Assembly (NCBI RefSeq): GCF_016860525.1
Contig: NZ_BNEA01000013.1
Coordinates: forward strand, 1 to 26,580
Direction: 5' to 3'
DNA: 26,580 nucleotides
DNA from: Streptomyces rubradiris
Lineage (GTDB): Bacteria > Actinomycetota > Actinomycetes > Streptomycetales > Streptomycetaceae
Below are positions 7,524 to 17,600 of the stretch, in pieces; the first letter of the stretch is position 1, and each line of letters starts with the position of its first letter. The notes beneath the pieces were generated by a model. That model saw only the letters and a list, made by a program, of their open reading frames with translations, did not search any database and was not told the DNA's origin. Position numbers and translations under genes: made by a program.

Positions 7524-7748
7524 CTACATCCGGTGCCGGAAGGTGATCCGGCCACGGGTCAGGTCATACGGGCTCAACTCGGACCGTCACCGTGTCCTGC
7601 GGCAGGATCTTGATGTAGTGCTTGCGGAGCTTCCCGCTGATGTGTGCGAGTACCTTGTGACCGTTCTCGAGTTCAACCCAGAACTTGGCGTCTTTCAGGG
7701 ACTCGACGATGGTACCGACAACCTCGATACCTCGATTACTTTTGCCAC
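7524..7748 (-). pseudogene. infA: Translation initiation factor IF-1 paralogue, disrupted by an 8-bp tandem duplication and an extra base
   Basis: No open frame covers this gene, but the minus strand clearly encodes IF-1. After GTG GCA AAA GTA ATC GAG the frame breaks, then resumes with [47 protein letters not shown] and, after a second break, [23 protein letters not shown]. This is the OB-fold IF-1 pattern with the family [16 protein letters not shown] and [12 protein letters not shown] blocks. The first break is a direct duplication of ATCGAGGT (7736-7729 and 7728-7721). The second is an extra base in GGTCCGAGTTG near 7581. Removing both gives exactly 71 codons plus stop, the normal IF-1 length. 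GGAG lies 5 bases before the GTG, within the end of GNAT, so coupling is likely. It diverges from a housekeeping IF-1 and is probably a second copy. Read error remains possible. Confidence 0.8.
7721..7736 (-). repeat. 8-bp tandem duplication in codons 5-8 of the infA-like gene
   Basis: ATCGAGGT occurs twice head to tail on the minus strand. Deleting one copy restores the IF-1 frame ([13 protein letters not shown]). With both present, the correct frame has a TGA and no start codon upstream. Confidence 0.8.
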
Positions 7749-8367
7749 GTCAGCTCCAAGGTGTTGCTCTCACGGCGGGCTCCGACGCTTTCCAACAGGC
7801 TGATCGTCGCGGTGTCGGTCTCGTCGACGTCGATCGTCGCGAGACCGAACTCGCGAGTGTGCAGAGCGTCCAGCGCGTGGACCAGCAGCGCCCTGCCGAT
7901 GCCACGGCGGCGCTGGTCGGCGCGGACCTCGATGGAGCGAATCCGCGCGATCCGCGGCCTCCCGTTGTCCCGCATCGACGGCGAAATCCGGATCACACCG
8001 ACTTCGACCCCTCGACTTCGGCGCGGGACTCCTCCGCGCCGCCGGTCAACGTCACCCCCGCCGGGGGCGACACGGCGGGCTGCGCTTCGCCGGGCACCAG
8101 CAGGTACTGCCGCTCACTTCGGTGAGGGGTGAAGCCGGCCCGCCGCCAGTTCGAGATCGTGTCCGCGTCGTCGGCGTCGACCAGCGTGTAGAGCGGCGCC
8201 GGCAGTTCCGCCAGCATGGCGGCGGCCAGCCGGTCGAAGGCTGTGTCGTGCCATGCGTCGATGCTGATGTACAGTCGCCCGTCGGGCCTGCGCCCCGTGT
8301 CGCCACTGCCGACAACCAAGTCGCCGTCGCTGGCGTGCCACTGGTCTTCGGCGACCCGCGTGATCAC
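7736..8367 (-). pseudogene. GNAT-family N-acetyltransferase, frameshifted and apparently missing its middle
   Basis: The N-terminal piece (GTG 8367 to 7993) reads ITRVAEDQWHASDGDLVVG, then RPDGRLYISIDAWHDTAFDR and a YTLVDADDADT segment, resembling the degenerate first half of actinobacterial two-part acetyltransferases. It stops after EESRAEVEGSKSV. The C-terminal piece in another frame (ends 7736) has the acetyl-CoA binding motif VRADQRRRGIGRALLVHAL and a terminal [10 protein letters not shown]. Proteins of this type that I recall have about 50-70 more residues between these parts, so an internal deletion as well as a frameshift is likely. No clear ribosome site precedes GTG 8367. Its 3' end overlaps the infA-like start by 13 bases and supplies that gene's GGAG. 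The substrate is unknown, and a self-resistance role would be speculation. Confidence 0.65.
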
Positions 8368-8732
8368 GGGGTCTGGGGTGGGATGCTTAAGGTTGATGGC
8401 TGTCGCCTTCCAGGAGTGCCTCTGGTGCGCTCCCGCGACTCTACATCAGTCGCCTGCCGTGACCAATAGGGGGAGCACCCGGGTAATCGAACGAACATTC
8501 ACGGGTCTCACCTCCTACAGGGTCTGTCACGGCCTGGAGTGAACATTACCAGACGGACGTCGTCACGCCCAACTGCGAGGGCGGAGAACCCTGCAGACAA
8601 GCCGCACCCTGCCGCGAAGGCCACGAGGCTGAGGGATGCCCAGCCGGCACGGCCGCTCCTAGCCTCCGCATGTAGGCAGAAGGCTTTTTGGTGCCCGATG
8701 AGGTTTCGCTCCACGAGAGGATGCGTGATTCC
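8368..8732. promoter_or_regulatory. Divergent intergenic region before the PKS
   Basis: This 365-bp gap between the minus-strand GNAT gene and the plus-strand PKS must hold the PKS promoter. GAGAGG (8715-8720) lies 12 bases before GTG 8733 and can serve as its ribosome site; it abuts ATG 8721 too closely to serve that codon. Two GAACATT copies (8493-8499 and 8541-8547) stand 48 bp apart in the same direction, but I recognise no known operator. I cannot assign -35/-10 boxes with confidence. Confidence 0.45.
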
Positions 8733-11690
8733 GTGCGCGCCGAGCTGATCAGAGCGCTCCCCCTGGTGTTGCGGGAGCACGCGGACAACTTCGGTGGGAA
8801 GGTCGCCTTCGAGGACGCGGAGCGGGCGGTCACGTACGCCGATCTGGAGGCGCGGACCGGCGGCTGGCCGGGCATCTGGCGGGACTCGGTGTGCGGCGCG
8901 GCGATCGGGTGATGATCTGCCTGCGCAACAGCGTGGAGATGCTGGAGAGTTACCTCGCGATCCTTCGCGCGGACGCGATCGGGGTGCCGGTCAACCCCGC
9001 GTCCACCGACTTCGAACTGGACTATCTCCTGGCCGACAGCGAGGCGGCCGTCGTCATCACCGACCCCGTGCACGTGGCCGGCTTCCTGCGCTCGCCGTCC
9101 CTGCCCCGCGGCGCCAGGCTGCTGGTGACCGGCGACGCACCCGCGCACGCGTCGGTCCACGCCTACCAGGAACTCGTCAGGACCGAGCCCGCGGAACCCG
9201 CACGGGACGATCTCGGCCTGGACGACGTGGCATGGACGTTCTACACCTCGGGGACCACCGGGGAACCGAAGGGAGTGCTGTCCAGCCAGCGCAACTGCTT
9301 GTACTCGGTGGCGGCGAGCTATGTGCCGATCCCCGGGCTGTCGGCCGACGATCGCGTGCTGTGGCCGCTGCCGTTGTTCCACAGCCTCTCCCACATCGCG
9401 TGCGTGCTGGCGGTGACCGCGGTCGGCGCGACCGCCCGGATCATGGACAGCCCTTCGGGCGACGAGTTCCTGGAGGCCGCCCGGGAAACCCGGGCCACCT
9501 TCGTGGCGGGTGTGCCGACCACCTACCACTACCTTCTGGAGGCGCGGCGCCAGCGCCGGATCACCCTGCCGGACCTGCGGATCGGGCTGGTCGGGGGAGC
9601 GGTCGCCGGCCCAGGGCTGTGCCGGTCGTTCCGCGAGGAGTTCGGGGTGCCGCTGGTCGATGCGTACGGCAGCACCGAGACGTGCGGGGCGATCACCATG
9701 AACCCGCCGGGAGGCGTCCGCGTCGACGGGTCGTGCGGGCTTCCGGTGCCCGGCGTGGATGTCCGCATCGTCGACCCGGAGACCGGCCGCGACGTGCCGG
9801 CCGGCGCCGAGGGCGAGGTGTGGGTGCGCGGCCCGAACGTGACGCCCGGCTACCACAACAAACCGGAGGCGACCGCTGCCGCGTTCCAGGACGGCTGGTA
9901 TCGCACGGGTGACCTCGCCCGCCGGGACGCCGCCGGGTACTTCACCATCAGCGGCCGGATCAACGATCTGATCGTCCGGGGCGGGGAGAACGTCCATCCG
10001 GAGGAGATCGAGGCGGTTATCCGCGCCGTTCCGGGGATCGCCGACGTCGGCGTGGCCGGCCGGCCGCACGAGGTGCTGGGCGAGGTGCCCGTCGCCTACG
10101 TGGTCGCCGGCCCGTCAGGCGTCGAGGCCGACGCCGTGATCGAACGGTGCCGCCGGGAGCTGTCCACGTTCAAGCTTCCCGAAGAGGTCTATGAGGTGGC
10201 CGGCGTTCCGCGGACTGCGTCGGGGAAGATCCAGCGGCGCCTGCTGGCCGATCAGCCCGCCGTACTGCGATGCACGGCAAGCGGGGTGCACGACGGAGTG
10301 CTGCGCCTGGAGTGGGTGCCCGCGCCGGCCCGCGGCACCGCCGGCCCCGCGCCGACGACCTGGGCGTTCGTCGGCTCGGCCGCGGCGGGCCTCGCCGCGG
10401 CCGCGGGCTCGTCCTCCTGCTACGCCGATCTGGCCACGGCCGGCGCCGCCGAGATGACGGTGCTGCTGGCGCCCGACATGCCGGGCACCTGGGCGGAGCG
10501 CCGCGCCGGGATCGAACAGCTGGTCGAGGAGCTGACGGCGTGGGCCGCGCGAGCCGGATCGGGGCAGCTGGTCCTCGTGACCCGGCGGGCAGTGGCGGTC
10601 TCGGCGCGGGACGATCCGGCCGATCCGGCTCAGGCCATGCTGGCGGCCGCGGCGGGCCAGGTGCTGGGGAGCCGGGCCATCCTGGTCGACCTGGACGGCG
10701 CATCGCCGGTCGACGCCGTGCCGTACGCGACCCTGCGTGACGAGCCGCGCTGGGCTCTGCGGTCCGGCGAGCTCCTGGTGGCCCGGCTGACCCGTCAGGC
10801 GGTCCCGGACCGGTCGATACGCGATTCATGGTCCGGCTCCGACGGCGTCGTGGTGCTGACGGGTGCGCACACCGTGCGCGGCGCCGCGGTGGCACGCCAC
10901 CTGGCCTCCGTCCTCCCGAACGAGCGGCTGCTGCTGATCGCCGGCGAGGACGCCGCCGAGTGGGAGCCGGCGATCGCGGCGGGCCCCGCCGCGGTGATCC
11001 TCGCCGACGGCGACCCCGAGCTGGCCGCGAAGCTGAGCACCGCAGCGGACTTTGCCCGGACCTCGTTCATCACGATCGCGGACTCGTACGAGGTCACCGG
11101 GGCGGCAGACCCCGGCCGGGCGGTCTCGGCGGCCATGATGGGCGCCGTGGTCCACGACCGCCGACGGCGCGGTCTGGCCGGCTCGGTCCTGACCTGGTGC
11201 GAACCGGCCGGGGACACGCCGGGTTCGCCCTGGTTGCGTGACGGGCTGTTCGCGCTCGACACGCTCCTTGCCACATCGGACCCGACGCCGTTGTTCGCCC
11301 TGCGTGCGCGCCGGCCGGAGCCGGGGGCCGGCGTGCCCGCCCTGCTGCGTGCCCTCTTCCCAAAGCCGCTCGTCCAGGACGGACTCGAGGACACCTCCTC
11401 CGCTCTGCGGGCAGAACTGGCCCGCCTGGACCGGCACGCGCAGCACACGCTGCTCCAGGCCCTGGTCCGGGACGAGTCCGCGGCGTCGCTCAACCAGCCC
11501 GACACCGTCGCCGTCCCGGTGGACCGGGCGTTCCGGGACCTCGGGTACAACTCGGTCGCACTCATCGAACTGCGTACCCGGCTGATGGCCAGGACCGGTC
11601 TGAAGCTGCCGACCGCAGCGGTGTTCGACCATCCGACGCCGCGTGCGCTGGCCGCGTACCTGCACGCCGAACTGGTCGGTGACACCGCTG
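8733..11690 (+). other. PKS loading module: A domain, degenerate KR-like domain, ACP
   Basis: The adenylation (CoA-ligase-like) domain spans about 8760-10250 with [13 protein letters not shown] (about 9235-9275), [39 protein letters not shown] and the A10 lysine in TASGKIQ (about 10215-10235). About 1.1 kb follows (10270-11380) that resembles a decayed ketoreductase: [20 protein letters not shown] keeps a Rossmann-like strand but lacks the TGGTGxLG loop and a Ser/Tyr pair. The ACP (about 11440-11680) has its phosphopantetheine Ser codon at 11552-11554 in [11 protein letters not shown], with Asn in place of the usual Asp before Ser. An A-domain loader of this kind is the hallmark of AHBA-primed ansamycin PKSs. 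A missing base near 8857 breaks the frame early in the A domain. Confidence 0.88.
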
Positions 11691-14600
11691 CCGACACCGC
11701 CGCCGGCAAACCGTCCGACCCCGACGAGCCGGTGGTGATCGTCGGGATGGCCTGCCGCCTGCCGGGCGGGATCACCGGGCCGGACGAGCTGTGGCGTCTG
11801 GTCAGCGAGGGCCGGGATGCGTCAGGGCCGTTTCCGGCCGACCGCGGCTGGGACCTGGAGCGGCTGTTCGACGCCGACCCGGGCCGGGCCGGGACCTCGT
11901 ATGTCGACCGGGGCGGGTTCCTCGACGGCGCGGCCGAGTTCGACGCCGACTTCTTCGGGATCTCCCCGCGCGAGGCACTCGCGATGGACCCGCAGCAGCG
12001 GCTGCTGCTGGAGACCGCGTGGGAGGCGCTGGAGCACGCGGGAATCGACGCGTCGTCGTTGCGGGGCACCGACGCCGGGGTCTTCGCCGGCCTGATGGAG
12101 CAGGGCTACGGCACCGGCGGTCCGGTGCCCGAGGAGCTCGAGGCCTTCCAGACGACCGGAACCGCGGGCAGCGTCGCGTCGGGCCGGATCTCCTATCTGC
12201 TCGGCCTGCGGGGACCGGCGATCACCGTGGACACGGCGTGCTCGTCCTCACTGGTCGCGCTGCATCTGGCCGCCCACGCGCTGCGCCGCGGCGAGTGCTC
12301 CCTGGCCTTGGCCGGTGGTGCCACGGTGATGGCCACCCCCCAGTCATTCGTCGAGTTCTCCCGGCAGCGCGCACTGGCCGCTGACGGCCGGTGCAAATCC
12401 TATGCCTCGGCCGCCGACGGCACCGCGTGGGCAGAGGGGGCCGGGATGCTGGTCCTGGAACGCCTCGGCGATGCCCGCCGCAACGGGCACCGGATCCTGG
12501 CGGTGCTGCGCGGCTCCTCGGTGAACTCCGACGGCGCGTCGAACGGCCTCACCGCACCGAGTGGTGAGGCGCAGCAACGGGTCATCCGGCAGGCACTGAC
12601 GTCGGCCGGCCTGGGCCCGGCGGACATCGACGCGGTGGAGGGGCACGGGACCGGGACCGTTCTGGGCGACCCGATCGAGGCCGAGGCGTTGCTGGCCACC
12701 TACGGCCGGGACCGCGACGCCGGCCAGCCCCTGTGGCTGGGATCGCTCAAATCGAACGTCGGCCACACCCAGGCCGCGGCCGGTGTCGCCGGCGTGATCA
12801 AGATGATCCAGGCGCTTCGGCACGGTGTGCTGCCGGCGACACTCAACGTGGACGAGCCCACCTCACGCGTCGACTGGTCGTCGGGCGCGGTCGCGCTGCT
12901 GACGGAGAACAGGACCTGGCCGGACCTCGGCCGTCCGCGTCGCGCGGGAATCTCCGGCTTCGGCCTGAGCGGAACGAACGCCCACGTGATCGTGGAGGAA
13001 GCACCCCGGCAGCCGGCCGTCCGGCGGCCGGCGCCACCGGCGCCATCGGCGCCCCGGATCGTGCCTCTGGTCCTGTCGGCCCGCGGAACGCGGGCGCTCA
13101 ACCGGCTGGCGGACCGGCTCGTCCCGCTCATCCAGACCGCCGACGACTCGTCCTGGGCCGACATCGCCGTGGCGCTGGCCACTCGACGAGCAACCATGGA
13201 CGAGCGCGCGGTCGTACTGGCCGGCTCCCGGGACGAGGCGCTGGCCGGCCTGCGCGCACTGGCCCGCGACGAGGCCAGTCCCCTCGTGGTGCGCGACAGC
13301 GCCACCTCTGACGCGTCGTCCGGCGTCGTGCTGATCTTTCCCGGGCAGGGCGCGCAGTGGGCCGGGATGGGCCGTGAGCTGCTCGATACCTCCCCCGCGT
13401 TCGCCGGGGTCGTCCAGGAGTGCGCTCGGCTGCTGACCGAATGGGCGGACTGGTCGCTGATCGACGTGCTGCGCGGCGAGGCCGACCAGGAACTGCTGGA
13501 ACGCGTCGACGTCATCCAGGTGGCGAGCTTCGCGATGATGGCCGGGCTGGCCGCGCTGTGGGCGTCGGCGGGAGTCCGGCCCGACGCGGTCGTGGGCCAC
13601 TCGCAGGGTGAGATCGCCGCGGCATACGTCGCCGGGGCGCTCTCCCTGCGCGACGCCATGCGGGTCGTCGTGGTCCGCAGCCAGGCGATCGCCGGGACCC
13701 TGTCCGGCCGAGGAGGCATGGCGTCGGTGCGCCTCGACGCCTCCGCCGCGGCGGCCTGGCTGGCGGAAAGGGACGGCCGGGTCCAGGTCGCCGCGGTGAA
13801 CGGTCCGTCCTCGGTGGTGCTCTCCGGTGACCCGGAGGCGCTGGCGGACGCGTTGAGCGAACTGGCCGAGTCCGGTGTCGACGTACGGCGGGTGGCAGTC
13901 GACTACGCATCGCACAGCGACCAGGTCGAGGCCGTCCGGGACCACCTGGCGGTGGCTCTGGCCGATCTGTCGCCCGCCGAGCCCACGGTGCCCTTCCACT
14001 CGACCGTGACCGAGGGCCGGGCCACCGGAGCGCTGGATGGCGGCTACTGGTACCGCAACCTGCGGCAACAGGTCCGTTTCGGTCCCACGATCGACCGCCT
14101 GCTGGAGCAGGGATTCGGCGCGTTCGTCGAGGTCAGCCCCACCCGGTGCTGGTCCAGCCGGTCGCTGAGGCCGTACACCACGCGCCCGCGGAAGCGGTCG
14201 TCGTCGGTTCGTTGCGCCGGGACGACGGCGGGCTCGGCCGTCTGGTGCGATCGATGGCCGAGCTGTTCGTCCACGGCGTCCCGGTGGACTGGCGCGGCCT
14301 GCTCGCCGACGACGTCGCCCGGGCCGCGTGGGTCGACCTGCCGACGTACCCGTTCGAGCGCCAGCACTTCTGGCGCCGTCCGGTGCCGAGCGCCGGCGCG
14401 TCGGGCATGGGCCTGGACGACGCCGGCCACCCGCTGCTCGGTGCGCTCGTCCGGCTCCCCGAATCCGGTGGCCTGGTCGCGACCGGCCGATGGTCCGCGT
14501 CGACGCTCGCGTGGGCGGCCGGCACCGAGGCCACCGACGGGTCCGACGGCGCCCCGGTCCGGGTACGGAGGCGGTACTGGTGGAGCTGGCACTGTGGGCA

Positions 14601-17600
14601 GGCGGAGAGGCCGACGCCCCGGTCGTCGAGGAGCTGACCATCGATCCGGCCGTCGTGCTGCCCCGCCACGGCGGCCGCGACATACGGATCGTCGTGGGGC
14701 GGCCGGACGCTTCTCGCCGGCGGCCGATCACGGTCTACTCGGGGCCGCCCGGAGCGGCCGTGACGCAGGAATGGACACGTCACGCCACCGGCACGGTGAC
14801 ACCGTCGGCCGGCCCACCCGGCGAGTTCTCCCTCGGCCCCGCGGCCGAGGTCGCGCTCGATGACGCCGAGCAGCCCGACGCGCACCGCTACGGCATTCAT
14901 CCGGCTCTGCTCGACGCGGCGGTCCGCGCCGTTGTCTCCCCGGATGAGCGGCCGAAGACCTGGCGAGGCGTCCAGCTGCTGGCGTCCGGAGCCACCGGGA
15001 TTGACGTCCGCTCGGCGTCCGCGCCGACCCGTCCGGCCTGGCACATCGAGTTGACGGATCCGGCCGGGCAGCGGGTGCTGGAGGTGGCTGAACTGGTCAC
15101 CGAGCAGCGGGAGCAGGCGCAGCCCGCTGCTTCCTGCGCGGGCCTCTTCCGCATCGACTGGGTCGACCACCCGCTACCGCCAAACTCCTCGGCGGCCGGC
15201 TCTGCCGCCCGCTACATCACCGACGCCACCGACCTCGTCGGCGCGCCGGCGACTGTGCTGATCCACGAGGTCGACATCTCCGCCGGGGACCCTCGGGGCG
15301 CGGTCGTCGCGGAACTCGAACTGCTACAGGCGTTCCTCGCCCGGCCGGCCGGGGACGACGACCGACTGGTGATCGTCACGCCGGACGGGGAAGACGTCGT
15401 CACCAGCGCCGTGCGGGGCCTGGTGCGGTCGGCCCAGTCGGAGCACCCGGGCCGGTTCGTCCTGGTGGCGGTGGACGACGCGGCCGGTGCGACGAATGCT
15501 GTGATCGCGGCGGCCCTGAGCGGCGAACCGCAGCTCCGGCTCCGGGACGGCCGGGCACAGGTGCCACGGCTCGACCGGCTGCACCCGGCCGCTTCGTCAT
15601 CGCAGGCCCGACCGCTCGATCCCGACGGCACCGTGCTGATCACCGGTGGTACGGGAACGCTCGCGGCGGTGACCGCGCGGCACCTCGTCACCGAGCACGG
15701 TGTCCGCCATCTGATCCTGGCCGGCCGCCGCGGCCCCGAGGCCGACGGCGCCGCGGCGCTGCACGACGAACTGGTCGGGCTCGGCGCGACCGTTCGGCTC
15801 GTGGCCGCCGATGTGGCGGACCGCGAGCAGGTGGTGGCGCTGCTGGCCATGGTCGAAGAGAACCACCCGCTGACCGCGGTCGTGCACACCGCCGGGGTAC
15901 TGGACGACGCGGTCATCACCGAGCTCGACCCGCACCGCGTCGACGCCGTGTTCGGGGCGAAGGTGGATGCGGCCCGCCACCTGGACGACCTCACCCGTGA
16001 CCTCGGTCTCGCCGCCTTCGTTCTCTACTCCTCGGCCGCGGGCGTGCTCGGCAACCCGGGGCAGGGAAACTACACCGCGGCCAACGCGGCACTGGACGCC
16101 GTGGCGCGGGAACGGCGGCACGCCGGCCTGGCGGCGGTCTCGATCGCCTGGGGTTACTGGGACCGGGCCAGTGGCCTGACCCGCCACCTCGGCCACGCCG
16201 ACCACCGGCGGAACCGGGACATCGGCATGGTCGCCCTGTCGGACGGCGACGGGATGGCGTTGCTCGACCAGTGCCTGCGCGCCGGTGACGGCCCGGACGC
16301 GGCGCTCGTCGCCGCCGGGTTCGACCTGGCCGCGCTCCGGGCGGCCGATCAGTCGCGGGTGCCGCCCGTCCTGCGGAGCCTGGTCCGGGGCAAACGGCCG
16401 ATCGGCCGGGCGACCACGAACGCACGGCCGGCTCCGGCGGCGCCGGCCTCCCCCTCCGGCCGGATCAGCGCGCTGCCCCCGGCCGAGCAGTTCGACGCCC
16501 TGGTCGACCTGATCCGCCGGCAGTGCTCCCTCGTCCTTGGCCACGCGAGCACCGACGCGATCCGGCTCGACCGGACGTTCAAGGACTCGGGCTTCGACTC
16601 GCTCACCGCGCTCGAACTGCGCAACCGGCTCGCCACCGCGACCGGGCTGTCCCTGCCCCCCTCGATGATCTTCGACTTTCCGCGACCGAGGTCGCTGGCG
16701 GCCCACCTGCAGGCCAAGCTCCTCGACGACGCGCAGGCCCAGCCGGCCACCGCGCAGCCGAGGGCGACGGCCGCGGAGCCGAGGGCGACGGCCGGGGAAC
16801 CGATCGCCATCGTCGCGATGGCCTGCCGGTTCCCCGGTGGCGTACACAGCCCCGAAGACCTGTGGCGGATCCTGTCCGCGGAGACCGACACGGTCACCGA
16901 GTTCCCCACCGACCGCGGCTGGGACACCGACCGGCTGTTCGATCCCGACCCGGACCACCCCGGCACCACCTACGTCCGCCACGGCGCCTTCCTCGACGAC
17001 CCGGGCGCCTTCGACGCCGGCTTCTTCGGTATCTCCCCGCAAGAGGCGTTGGCGATGGACCCGCAGCAGCGACTGGTCATGGAGACCTCGTGGGAGCTGC
17101 TCGAACGCGCAGGCATCGACCCGCACAGCCTGCACGCCCAGGATGTGGGCGTCTTCGTCGGGGTGAACAGCCATGACTGGACCGTACGCACGCACCACGC
17201 GTCCGGCGTCGAGGGTTTCCGCCTGACCGGCAGCTCGGGCAGCGTCCTGTCCGGAAGGGTGGCCTACCACCTGGGCCTGGAGGGCCCGGCGATCACCGTG
17301 GACACCGCCTGCTCGTCCTCACTGGTAGCCCTGCACCTGGCCGTGCAGGCCATCCGCAACGGCGAGTGCTCGATGGCGCTGGCGGGCGGCGTGATGGTGA
17401 TGGGCACGGTGGAGACCTTCATCGAGTTCTCCCGGCAGCGGGGGCTCGCCCCCGACGGCCGCTGCAAGGCGTTCGCCGACACGGCCGACGGCACCGGCTG
17501 GTCGGAGGGGGTCGGACTCCTTCTGGTCGAGCCGCTGTCCCGGGCCCGTGAGCAGGGCCACCGGGTGCTGGCCCTGGTCCGCGGAACGGCGGTGAACTCC

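Noticed and set aside
8493..8547. GAACATT direct repeat and TTCAC/GTGAA inverted pair in the PKS upstream region
   Set aside because: The shared core is only 5-7 bp with weak flank similarity and no match to an operator I know. It is too short to call as a binding site without conservation data.
12863..14731. Long minus-strand frame opposite PKS module 1
   Set aside because: It is antisense of KS and AT coding sequence and its Arg/Gly/Pro-rich composition is typical of a shadow.
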